From Smittia aterrima (taxonomy: Eukaryota; Arthropoda; Insecta; Diptera; Chironomidae), in assembly GCA_033063855.1 (NCBI GenBank), contig CP093829.1, positions 7,140,243 through 7,204,242 of the forward strand: DNA of 64,000 nt, read 5' to 3'. The notes under the pieces are model-generated. The model worked only from the letters and a program-made list of their open reading frames with translations, was not told the origin of the DNA and searched no databases. The position numbers were made by a program, and so were the translations under genes. The first letter of the stretch is position 1. Every line of letters starts with the position of its first letter. This document shows positions 20,301 to 32,300 of this stretch, piece after piece.

Positions 20301-23300
20301 CCATCGCAAGGATTCCACATGTTCCAAGTCCAAACGGAGAATTTGTGGCTGTAATTTTAATTAAACAGAAATTAGGAGATTGCACGCAAATGGAAGATAA
20401 ACATTTTAAAGCCAAAGCTTGCCCTAGTTACATCGAGAAACTGAATAAATGTTTATTCAGTTACAAGCAAAAACATTCAAAATTACCAAATCGCAACAGG
20501 TTCGCTCTGGAGAATCTCTCGAATCTTCTCGAAGCCAAGGGTGGTGATGTAGGCGATGGAATAAACTTCTTGCCAGCACGGAGTTGATTCCATTTTCACG
20601 AGCACAGTGTACGTAAAGAGCACCAAGAAGACGATGTAGGCCAACGAGTCCGCCCAGAACTTTGTTATCGGAGCCGTGTAAAATTCGTAAAACTTCTTCT
20701 TGAGTCGTAGAGGTCGATGGATCCGTGAATCATCCTCATAATGATTGTACTGCGTTCCGTCGGAATCAGTTAATGAAACCTTGAGGCGATAAATTAGAGC
20801 GAACAAGATTTTAAGTTTAAGGTTTGAATTACGACACACAAGTAATAAAAGTTATTAATGAGCTTGGAAAAACAAGAAGTTACATGCGAATCTCTATTTC
20901 GAGGTTTGATGAATAATCTTCAACGCAAACAAAACGAGAATCAAGTGCGATAATTGCTGATTAAATGCAAATGAACGATGAAGCATGATTGGGGAAATTA
21001 TAAAGTGAGTTAATTAGTGAGAATTAATCAAGTGGAAAAGCTTCTTAACAGAAACATGACGTTGATGGTGATTTCCTCTAAGTAAACAATAAATTTTTCA
21101 CTACAGAAACATAACGAGCATGGATTTCATTTATTCACACTAACTTTCGTCATTTCAGGTGGTTCAGTTAGATTCACCTAGTCGGGTGCACAATAAAAAA
21201 GAAAAATGGGAAAAATATTTCTCGATTTGAACATTTTCTTTTATAATTATTTCGGTTTACGATGTCTCTCGATGTCGACTTTGATTTCGCTTCGAGTCTT
21301 CGCAAAATTGTCAAACATTTACTGATGCAAAATCAAAGGGACCAAGTTGTTTTAACCCCTTCGGGTATTCTTTAATGTCGAGTTGCCAAGTTATCGACAT
21401 TCCCCCCTTTTGATTCGTTTCAATGAAAGCTCTTACTCTAGGAAAGGATCTAACTTTGAAGAATCTCTTAATCAGAAGATCTTGATTTAAAAAAGCGATG
21501 CGATAGCTTTTCATTGAAGATTATCGTGAGTGCAAAAATGCGAAAACAAATTTCTTTCGAATGCTTTCAGATTAAAATTTTGTTGTATTTGTATTTTGTT
21601 GGTGTTGAGAGAGAAGTGCTGAGTAAAATAATCGTCTTACTTTTCCATTTTCCTGGACTTTCGTGTCCTTCATTGAATAGCTATCAGATAATAACGCCTA
21701 GAAAACAAAAGCACAGAAATTCAACATAAGAATAAGTGAACATAAAAGCACGAGAGATAAACATTTTTTTTTTCGTTGACAAACGACAAGAGATTTTCGC
21801 TTCGACTTAGATTCAAGAAGAGAAGAAACAACTTCATTTGGGATCTTAAAGGAAGGAAGCTTCTTTTCCTTTAATGTTACAAAAGCCATCGGCTCAATAA
21901 CGAAACAAAGGAAGTGAATTTCTTCGTGAGATCCTTGAATCATCGAACTGAGAAAGTGGAAGAGAGCAAACTAAATCCAAAGTTACATCGATTTAACGTT
22001 TGAGCTTTAAGATTGCCCAAAGGCAATGAATAACCGAAAAAATTTCTTAGAAGAAATTGAGTTAAAGAAAATATTTTGACAGATTTTCTAAATAAAAGTT
22101 TTTTTTTTGTTGCAAAAGTAAATTCAAATGTCCTTAGAGAGAAAAAGTTAATAAAAATAAATGGGAATCGAGCAGGTTGATGGAGCAGATCTAAAGGAAA
22201 ACAAGGAAACTTAGCAGAATGTCCTATCCATTTAAGTTTACTGAGAATCAACGAAGGAAAACAATTAAAACAAACTTTGGGGAGAGAGCAGAGAGAACAT
22301 CTAACAAAGTTGAAACAATTAAATGTCGATGAAATTTCTTTCTTCGTTGGGGTTAGAACGACATCAACAAACATTGAATTGTTCTTTGTCTATACCTGAA
22401 CCGTCGCTTTCTTTCCCACAATGTTTTTGAAGGAACGCCTTTGAACCGAAGTCTGAGAAAGGAATTTGCAGCGAATGCAGAGAAATACATGAATTTTCAG
22501 ATGTCGAACATGAGAAGATGTCTCGTTTTTTTTTCTTTGAGACGAGATGAGCTTCTTAAAGAAGACGAAAAGGAGGAAAAATAATTTACCTCGGCATCAG
22601 TAATTGATTTCTCCTTGTCTTCGTAATCCAAATATTGATTCTCTAAATGTTCCTCCTCAGTCTGCGGCATTTGCTGAAGCTCTTCCCGAGTCTTGAACTC
22701 CAACTTCTTTATGTAGATCGGAACAAGTAAACCAGCGATGACCTAAATAAAATAAATCCAGAGACACGATTCAACCTTGAAACTCTTTGATAATTTAAAA
22801 TCGATTCTAAACTCACGTTCAAGTTCGTGTTCTTTCTCGTTCGAAGAGCTCCCATCCATAAGTCAGCGAGGATGATTTGAGATGAAGGGTGAGCAAGAAT
22901 CGCTCGATGATTGGCAGCAACTGCTAACGATAGACAGCTTTGATTGGACCATGACGTGAGTTCGCAGGTTAAAAGTTTCTGCGTTTTCTCTCCATCCTGA
23001 CATCGACCAAAAGGAGAAAGCTTTTTACTTCATCAAACAAATCGAAAAGGTTCGCTAAATACCTGTCGATAACAAAAGTCAAGAAGTCGAAGACCTTTCG
23101 ATTCAAACTCCTTCGCATAATTCCTCAACTCGTCATAAATTTCCGTATCTAAGTCATCGTCAGCCGCTTCGTGAGCCATCGCTTTATAAAGTTTGCATGC
23201 TACAAGCGATTTAGCGAGAGCCTCTTCGCCGTGCGTCCACATCAACAACGCCATTTGTTGTCGTTTCGTTAAAACAGCCCAAATTAAAAGCTCGTTAAAG

Positions 23301-26300
23301 GGAAACGGAAATAACGCCATTTCTGAGGTGAAAGGAAGTAAACCAGTCACTAAGCTCATCGAGTTCGCACCAGCCGTTCGTTGAAACGTCGAGGGCTTTC
23401 GATGTGTGTTCACATAACTGTTCATTACTTTCGCGTAAATTGGCCTAAACTTCCGACGCGTGTAGTACGATCTGCAACGAAGCTAATTTGAGACTCAATC
23501 CTTTAGGTGAATAATTTCTAGTTTAACCTGTACGCGCCACCCATTAGTTTGTTAATAACAAGACCAATATCATGCAGAGTGTAAATGTATCCCTTCGGAA
23601 TATGAGGGCGGACGTCCCGTAATATATAACTGTGAATAAAAGCGTTTTGTTATTGATTGTATGGGAAACAGATTGTTACGGAATATATCCATTACCCAAG
23701 CGTATTGGCCGGTCCATGTTTCGTGTTGTAAAGCTCCTGTTCCATTTAAATTTCTCTGTTAGTAAAGTTTTTTGTTTCGTCAAAGTGAAAAGAAAAAACA
23801 TTTTTACCTCAAGGCGGGGGATCGTCAAAAACTTCCTCATTGACACGCCGTTCTCCAGCAGTAATTTAACAAAATCGATTCTATCATGTTCCAGTGCTTG
23901 CATCATTGCTTCATCGAGAGCACCGTGAGGCCACTCCTGGCCGTACACAAAGATTTCTGTCCTTGCAATGTCGACTCGATTCCAAGTCAATGCAAGACTC
24001 AACTGCTCTGGTGGACTCAGATGCTGAGATTTGAACAGAGCAGTTATGATTGTCTGATCCAATTCTTGGACCTTCCCTTCTGGCCGGTCTTGAATTCGAA
24101 ATACTGTGATGAGGTTTTTAAATTTTGATATTTGCATAAGTTCGTCATGAAGTCGATCAGCCTGATCGGTTCCGACTTCAAATGTTTTCATTATCATATT
24201 AATTAAATAATCTTTCATCGTGTCTAGAAGTTGATTCTGCTCGTTGTTCTCGTGAGCGTATTTATGGACGAATGCAATGATATCAGCTGCACGACCTGAA
24301 CCATCAACAACCACAACAGGCACCGGCGGCGAGTCAGTGACGTATTCCAGAACAGCACGAATCGTATTCATTCCGCCCTCAATCACCAGACACACAACAG
24401 GTGTGCTCGATTGGATAACTAGAAGTGAAATGGATGTTCAATTAACTAATATTCGCAACACGTCTGTGTGGTTAGAATTGAATGGAAAACTATAAAATAT
24501 CCTCAGGTAATTTCAATTCCGTTGAATGTCGGATAAATCGTTCGTAATTGAATTCTAAATGTGAACTCACATGGTTGAAGTTTTTGATTCGAAATGTATT
24601 TTTCTAACTTTCGCCTGAGGATAATTTCGGCTCCGTATTTCGCTTGAGTTCCATTGTCAACTAAGAGAAAGTAAGCGTGACGATTGTTGAGGACGGCAAG
24701 TTTACTTCTGTTGAAGAAAAAGAGGAAAAGTTTGAATTTTCAATTTCATTAGAATTTAATTTTTAAAGTTTACCTTGGAGAGCTGATGCTGTGGCATGGA
24801 ACGTCTCTATTTCGTTGATGAGGAAACATTAATCAATCAAATTACTTTCTTTCTTTCTCCTTCTTACCTATTATGTCCAAGCAATTCATGATTTCGTTCA
24901 ACGATTCCCCATGGAGCGATACCGATGCTGACTGGAAATGACATTGATGAAAATGAATTGAATTAAAAAGTTAAAATTCTCACCCAATCTTCCAGATCGT
25001 TGCTGTCCTTCCATTCCCAAAGCATCTCCGACTTGCTTAGTTACACCTGTTGTTTGAGGAGATTAGACTTTAGCGTTGAATATTAGATGAAGAGCAGTTT
25101 TCACTTACCTGTGTTGGTTCCGCCAGTGAAGATCCAAGCTCCTGTTGTTCTAGCAGCTTTCACCAATCCTTTTCGCAGAATCTAATGAATTTTCAATGAA
25201 GAAAAATCATTTTCAGAAGGTGAGGAGAGTAATTGCATGAGAAAATGGACAGATCCCTTCCCGTCGAGCAATTCATTTTAAAGAAAAGCTTAAAAACCTT
25301 AGAGATAAGCAATGAATCAAACTCTTGTCTTATTAATCTTCTCTTGAGAGCTTCAGCCAAACACCGCGATGTTGAAAGAAAAGTTTTTCTGTTAAAAAAT
25401 CTTTCATCGACATCGCTGAGATTCTTTGTAATTACGAAAAGTACAATCTGAGCTATGATTTATTGATGAAATCTCCTGCCACTTGAAGACGCTTCTAAAG
25501 CTTTATCGAAATTAAAAAAGTTTCTAAATCGATCTCTTCGACGCTTCAGAGCTCAACAGGTTTAATACATCAAACTTTTTCTCCTTTTAAATTAACACAA
25601 TAAGGGATACAGATGTCGCAAATTGAAAAGGCCTCACTCGTCTGCTCAATAATTGCTTTCAAAGGTGAATCTTTCAATTTTCTCAAGAACATTCCGAAAG
25701 GTCACGAAACGAAACTCAATTTTACCTTTTTCAATTTTGATTGAAGCTCAAAATTCGCTTTGCCGCCTTGCACAGTCAGCAGAAGCTTTGGTAGTTCAAG
25801 ATTCCATTCCTTACAGAACAATTGGACGATTAATTCTGGGCGCGTGTCATACGATAGGCGGACGTACTGCGAAAGAAATTGAGAATGAAAAGTTGAACGA
25901 TTACTTTCATAATTTAAAGTGAAAGTACTTGAGCTTTTGTTGGATGAGCACTTCCTTGAAATTCGATGGTTCCATAAGCGTCGGTTGGATGAGGTCGGGT
26001 GTGTTTGTTGGGTAGCCAAAGGTCTCCCGCGACTCCAACTTCGATTCCCACAACGATTGTGTGAGTGGTCCTGTCCTGGCCGCAGCAACATCTGTTTCAA
26101 AAATGAATAAAAGTTTTTGTCTTTGAAGTGAAGTGTGAAATTTAATTTTGATCCCCAAAGTGAAATAAATGTCAAAACTCATTTTTATATTAAAATATCC
26201 TTCGCTCGAATCATGAAAAATGTAAACTCGGTTCATAATTTATAAGCCGTAACTTTCGTTCTTAAATTTCTCCCTTGATACTGCTGTCGTGCCAATGAGA

Positions 26301-28695
26301 GCCTTGCGAATGTAATAAGAATGCGGCCTCTCAGATAATCTTATCATTTCGTTCAGGAAAATCACTTTTCATAGACAACTTAATGAGATTTCTCCCTAAA
26401 GGTGTCTGCGACCTGCTTGAAGGTCGCTCAAGAGTTACTATAATAAAAAAATATTTCATTTTAAAGGTTTAAACCTTAAACTCTTTAGCTGATAATTAAA
26501 ATTCATGCTCGTGATGCTTTAGAAGCGAGATCGTTATTATTCCACAGAAATAGAGAAGTTTTGTAAACTTGATGAAACAATTAAATGAGAAAATTTAATT
26601 TAAACATCATAAACCCGTCTTTTCTGCCTATTACGTTCTGTTCCTAGTTGGGGATCTTAATTATCACGAGGAAGTGAAAAACGCTAAGCAATTAGCGATG
26701 AAAAAAAAAGGAAAAACTTTAGACTCAAAACGGTTTTCCTCCCCTTTGTCGAGGTCTAATGCCAGTTTTCCTCGCTTTCCGCTCTTTTCATGCGAAACTT
26801 TTTCAATTTGTCAGGCCAAACATATCGACATCAACAACTTACTTTTCCGGATCCTTTGGGCTTGGTATGAACTTTACGCATTCCCGTTTATAGAAATTGG
26901 CTTCGATCCAACTTCTCGGCGTGTGCTGTAAGAGAATGAATGCAAGCGATTATAGCTTTGAATAGAAATATGAACATGGTCATGAGGAAGAACCTTGAGA
27001 CAACGAACATAGACATAAGCAGCTTTCATGCACCTTTGGTTTGTTAGTTTCAAGACATAGTTTGTCTTTGATTCATTCACAATGCTACGGGAAACTTGAA
27101 GACATGCAAGGTTCGTTCTAAGGCTAATAAAACTGTCTAAAGGACTTAGACGGAGACAACTTAAGGCGAGGACTGAAATTCTATAAAACACAAGTTCACG
27201 TGGTCGAGAGAGTTTCATAATGAATCGTTTCTTGAAAGAACGAGAGACAAGGTTTCTTGAAGATAGTAAAAAAGGGAAATTGGCTTTTCTTCTTGAAAAT
27301 TTATTAGTTGCCCCCTCAACCACAAATAAAGTCAACTAAAGGAGATTACAGAAGACAAGGAATCAAATAAGAAATCTTTGTTATGTCCTCGGCTTTAGCT
27401 TTCTCGAGGTGATAAGAGAGAGTGACAAATGCCATAAATAGTCTCGCTAATCTCAGTCAGACGGAGGTGACGTTGATTAGCTTCTCCACACAACATTTAA
27501 GAGGAAAACAAAACAGACTGTGCTCTAGTAGTTTTGAACGAAATCTTAATTCGAATCGTTCATACCTCGTCGATACAGAATAAACTAAGCGAGCGATGAT
27601 GTTGGAACGTCCGAAGAAACTCAGAGAACTTTGTCGTCATTTCTTTTGGCTTTTTAACTTCAATGTATCAAATGTCTCCAACTTGTTTAAATATTTCTTT
27701 TTCTCTCTCTCTTAAAGAGCTTTTCCAACAGAAACAAAGAAACTTACTTCCGTCTTGACTAGACTTTGTAGAACTGGAAATAAAGACGCGATTTAAAGCA
27801 GCTCGTGCACAGATTTTCGTTTAATTGTGTGCTTGATTCTAAAGTGTTTTCTTTAAACATTTTGTCACTAATGTTCATCAAACACAACTACAGCAGCTCG
27901 CTTCATCAGCAGCACGATAAAGCGGAATGTTTAAGCAAGCAAAGAGTGAATGGTAACATTAGAAGTGTGTGTGCTTTCAATTATCACGAAGCTTTCAAAC
28001 AAATTTTCAGTCGTTCCTGAGCCGTTCCTTTGGAGAACTGGAAGGTGATTAGATGGAGAATACTTCAACTGACATTCGATCTAAATGCTTTTTGATATCC
28101 GTTAATGGAGAAAATGTTTCTGAACTTCATTTCTCAATCAGAGTGAGTCTCTCAGAAACATTTGTGTTGTTTGTCTGATAAAGAAATGTGTGCCATTCTC
28201 ACGATGATCAGATAATAAAACGATTCTCGTTGGTTCGTGAATTGTTTGTCTGGTTGGATGATGGATAATCACAAACGGTCAAACATCACAGATGATAAAG
28301 TTTGAACATGAAGATCGACACTGATAAGATAAAACATTAATAATGATTCCGAAAACAATGAAAATGATGAGAGCAAAAAATAAACGAAAATTAGATTAAA
28401 AGATGTTTCACTGATATCGAAGAATTAGCGTCGAGTCGAGCGATGTCAAATTATAAATGATCTCAACTAATAAGATAAAGTTAAATCAATTTAAAAACAA
28501 TCAGAAAACTTCAAACAAAGAAAACTAACACGACTCGATGTTATTTAAAGACTAAAATGTGATTTTTGTTTTTCTTACCCGTGGCACAGTTATATTTATG
28601 AGACCCCAGCATATTTTTTTCAAGCCCCATCGAATCTGCGTCAGTCGATTGTATTCGTAATGAACATTTTTCACGTTGATAACAGCGTTACGCAT
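17302..28695 (-). CDS. Trpm: TRPM-family cation channel (Trpm), kinase-less
   Basis: Exons, high to low: 28579-28695, 26843-26925, 25929-26091, 25726-25866, 25109-25181, 24984-25046, 24868-24931, 24774-24806, 24571-24707, 23808-24418, 23696-23736, 23528-23629, 23063-23471, 22817-22996, 22590-22742, 22396-22452, 20487-20779, 20158-20348, 19674-20086, 17302-19575. All phases agree; product about 1865 residues. The family hallmark [18 protein letters not shown] joins CCCG across exons 2-3. The N-terminal SLOG/LSDAT nucleotide-binding-like region includes [21 protein letters not shown] and [14 protein letters not shown]1-S4 lie in 20158-20779, S5-pore-S6 in 19674-20086, with filter region YGEVFADDI and TRP helix [12 protein letters not shown] coiled coil (about 17302 exon start, [17 protein letters not shown]) follows, then roughly 600 Ser/Thr/Arg-rich disordered residues and no kinase. 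The Drosophila channel serves Mg2+ and Zn2+ balance. An alternative first exon is listed separately. Confidence 0.93.
22396..22452 (-). other. 57-base in-phase exon of Trpm (possibly alternative)
   Basis: In the 1.8-kb intron between exons 22590-22742 and 20487-20779, a segment with a strong acceptor (CCTTTCTCAG|ACT) and donor (CAG|GTATAG) is open in phase 0 at both ends and encodes 19 basic residues, [19 protein letters not shown]. It falls in the linker just before S1, where vertebrate TRPM proteins also vary. Skipping keeps the frame. Whether it is constitutive is unknown. Confidence 0.65.
28177..28478. promoter_or_regulatory. Cluster of GATAA motifs in Trpm intron 1
   Basis: GATAA occurs on the + strand at 28177, 28211, 28264, 28294, 28323, 28328 and 28474, seven times in about 300 bases, the pair at 28323/28328 being adjacent. 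GATA factors control gut, fat-body and renal genes in flies, and this block sits just 3' of Trpm first coding exon. Regulatory function is inference from motif density only. Confidence 0.3.
28579..28695 (-). other. Trpm first coding exon, form 1a
   Basis: ATG at 28695 opens 39 codons (start [20 protein letters not shown], end GLINITVPR) ended by a perfect donor CGG|GTAAGAAA in phase 0, which joins the phase-0 acceptor of the SWIE exon (CTCTTACAG|CAC at 26925). The exon is GC-richer than its surroundings. Confidence 0.7.
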
Positions 28696-28697
28696 TT

Positions 28698-28730
28698 TTA
28701 CAATTTACGAAGAAAATAATTTTTTTTCAT
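28698..28730 (-). other. Upstream ORF directly before the Trpm 1a start codon
   Basis: An ATG at 28730 opens ten codons (MKKNYFLRKL) whose TAA ends only two bases before the Trpm ATG, in an A-rich context (ACAACAATG). Such an uORF could limit or reset initiation at the main start. It is read directly; its effect is inference. Confidence 0.45.
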
Positions 28731-28770
28731 TGTTGTGCGGTTGTGAAAGAAGAAAAGTCAAATAATAAAG

Positions 28771-28788
28771 GAGAGAGAGAGAGAGAGA
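28771..28788. repeat. (GA)9 microsatellite
   Basis: Nine uninterrupted GA dinucleotides lie about 75 bases upstream of the Trpm form-1a start codon, on the + strand (CT on the gene's strand). Such runs can bind GAGA-type factors at promoters. Confidence 0.9.
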
Positions 28789-29339
28789 TAGAAGGGTTAG
28801 AATTGAATTCTTTGAAATATATTTCAACAAAGATTTGTGCTAGGGCTCATTATCTGAGTCAGGATTGTGCAATGAACGAGTGTGTGGAAAAACCTTTTCT
28901 ATTTTATCTTTGAATTCAACTTCAGGTGTAACTTCTATCTTCTATCGAATTGTTTGTTTTGCAACTTTAATTTTGACGCTCAGGAATTAACTGAACTCAA
29001 TCATCTACAAACTCATAAACAATCAAAGCCAATTTATTCAAATTAGGAATTGACAACAAATTATAAAATTGCGCCTCTAAGACGACAAAATAAAATTTTT
29101 CGGCTGAAAGAGAATTCAATTTATTTACGATAACAGAAAAGAGCTTGGAAAGGAAGTTCTCTAAGTTCTCATCTCAATTCTTCCATTTTCCTCTTGAACT
29201 GCTTCGAGATTTTATTGGGGATTAAAAAATTAATAATTGCTCTCGATTATCAAGGAAATGGAAAAAGTGAAATTAAAGTTTTTCTGAAGACTTAAAATGT
29301 CTGTAAAGCAATAAAGTCGTAACAAGTTCTCGGGCTTAC

Positions 29340-29369
29340 CGGCTTTGGGTTTCGTTTCTGTTTCAGCAT
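29340..29369 (-). other. Candidate alternative Trpm first exon, form 1b
   Basis: ATG at 29369 opens ten codons (MLKQKRNPKP) ending at a donor CCG|GTAAGCCC in phase 0, the same phase as form 1a, so either can be spliced to the SWIE exon at 26925. The short basic N-terminus resembles that of other TRPM isoforms only in general character. Confidence 0.45.
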
Positions 29370-32300
29370 TTCGCAGTGAAAATTATTTTATAAGTACGTG
29401 AAACTTTCCGTTCTGCTCGGAGCAAAACCGATCGAAGACAGTTTAAAACAGTAGTTAAGCTTAAAAGCGCTGAGATACAAACACAGAACACACAACATGA
29501 ACATTTGATATGATTTAAGGATGTGCTTAGTTTAATGAAACTTTGTTCATTGAGCAAATTTTCCAAACAATCATTTGGTCGAACTTTATCACATTTTTTT
29601 TTGTCACTCTTCAGTTAATTTTATGTTTTCCAAGAGAAGATAGTTTAGCTGTCAATAAACTTTTCTTCACATTTTGTAGTTTTGTCTTCTTATTGTCATC
29701 ACATTCTGCTATCACTTTGCAACTTTACATTCGTCGTAACCATTATTTCCAGCGATTTGCTGCAGCTGTAGCCACTTTGTTGTCGTTTACATTTATGGTT
29801 TCCACTAAATGATTTTCTTACATTCTGAAATCGAGATAGAAGGAGAATTCATTTATTTCAACATTATGTACCGAAAAGTCTGGGGGAGTGTCTTTAAAGG
29901 CATTGATGGAAATTTCCAACGAGTAATTAATTGAGATTGATTGATATCGCGAGTTGTTTTTTTATTCTTAATTACTTTAAAAACCGGTTCCGCGAAGTTC
30001 TTGTCTCCTCAAAAATTAAGGGACAAAAAAAATTAATTCACTGAAAGGGCTTTTCTCCGTAGATTGATCTGACTTAGAGACAAATATTTCTTTCGTAGAA
30101 AATCCAATAAAAATAAATGATTCCTCTGATTAATTAAACGTGGCGCAAATTTTTTATTCAAACTCGTCTCTCACTCTTCATAATGAAGTTCAAACACCCT
30201 TTTCACGGTATTTGCACATGCTCGACTAATGAATTCAGAATTTCCAATTATACCTTCGTACGAATGTAGTTTGCTCCATATTGACGCAGCGCAAGCACTC
30301 GAAATGAAATAATTTTGCTCCATCGACTGAAGAGAATTCAATTATCAGCGTATGAGGGAGAGAAAGTCGTTAAGGGACGTCAACAAGGTAAAAACAACAA
30401 TTTCTGATTTTTACTGTGCACAGAAGGGACTTTCGCTACTCATCCGAATAATATAAAGCAATGTTATGAGATATTGCGATAAAAAAAGGTTCAACAGGTT
30501 GAATCTCCTTTTTTTCCCTTCTTATAGTTTGGATGGTTATTATTAAAGTATTTGCTTTAAGCTTCGTTTGGAAAATCCTCGATTGAGGTAAGCGAACGCC
30601 TTTCTCATGCTCAAAGCTCGATGACATGAAAGAAAGCCAATAAACAACAAGAACATCCTTTATGATATACAAAGGATCAAAGAGGCAATCGACCCTTGGC
30701 GAGAAACAAACGTTTGTTTATTCAGTTTAATGGCAATCTCCTAATTCAACGGCATCTCGAGGCAGAAACGAGAAAAACCCAATAAATATTGGCAATAGGT
30801 GTTTGTTACTTCAATTATCACGTCGCTCAGCTGACGAAAGCGTCAGGCACGATCATAAATTTTTGAGAAAGAAATCTCAGTCCTAAAGCTACTCAAATCC
30901 AATTGAATTCCATAAGTTGTGAGCAAGGGATGAAGAAAGTTTTCTTGGAAGTCGTAAATTTGTCATAAACTTCCTATCATCACGTGCCTCAAGATCATTG
31001 AATGTAATTCGGCAGCCGACCAGTTCATCCAGCTCAACAGTCCGGAAAATATGGAGTCACGTCGAGTCGAGAATTAATCTTGACATTAATTTCCCGCCAT
31101 CAGACGCGAAAGGTTTAATTGAAATTCCTCATTGGAATTTATTCGTCAACATTTCTTCTACAGTCGTAAACGTTTCGTCTTTGTGCCCGTGGATTGGCTT
31201 ACTAAACAAAGCTTCGGGATTGTGGTTGGGAAGGGCGAAAGAAGAAGCATCAACCGTCAGATACAACAGTAATGATAAGAAAACAGTTTATTATTAAAGG
31301 AAAACGCTTCTGGCAAGCAGCAGCAATATCGTTGGGATTCTAATTTTATTTCAATTTATTTTCCATTAAAATTATGAACTGTCGCAACTGGTTTTTAAAA
31401 GCCGACGTGCGCAACCAGTGACAATCAAATTACTTTCATATCGATGACTCGCATGAATGATAATTGAAAGCCCGTAAATCGAATCGATATCTCTTTGAAG
31501 AAGGAAATTTACTACGAGCAGTACGTGAGAAGACAAAGTTTCTCGTTATTTTTCGGGGAAACGAAATCTTTTTTCCGAGTCAAACCTCTTCAGGTTTTGG
31601 TTTTTTCTTGATAACTCAATCAATTTGTTGCTTCGATCTTTTACCATGAGAGAGCTGTGACAAGAGTTTGCTCAAGCTTCTTTTCTTTTTGTTTGAATGG
31701 AGACGGATCCTTGAGATCCATTCTCAAAATGAAATTGAGAAACTGTTTATTTTGTGACTTTGTTTACCTCGAATCATTCGCTTCTCTTAGATTTAGTCTT
31801 AAAATTACGAATTTTTTCGTCGTTTGAGATTTTCCCTCTCAGCGTGATTTATGAACGGCGCCTAATCTTTAGGGGATGCCTGGGTGCGTTCATTGAATCG
31901 TGAAACGATGAAGCTTGTTACTTTGAAAGCAATTGAATCAGCTTAAATCTTCTTCTCTGTTGATTTAAATTTGTTGCGCGATTTTTTTCTGCAATTGAGT
32001 TACATTAAAGTAAAACGTTATCGCAAACATAAACGTCACTCTAATGATCAATTAAAATCTAAGATAAGCTGATTTTCAAATAAACGTCTGGGACCGAAAT
32101 AATTGTTTCAACCCAAGTTATCGTTTTCTGTGGGAATGAGAATAATTCCAGGCCTTGATCTAAAAACCTGACCAACAAACGATTGCGAGGTTTCTGGCGG
32201 AGGGTTATAATTTATTTATCAACTACAATGTAGTTAAACTATAATTAACTAGTACGTGTCGCTCGTTTCATAAAAAAAAGTTCGTTTTGCGAAAGCTCAA

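Noticed and set aside
29543..29812. 89-codon hydrophobic + strand frame
   Set aside because: Starts with TTG, is very AT/T-rich, and its hydrophobicity reflects T-rich codons; no family resemblance.
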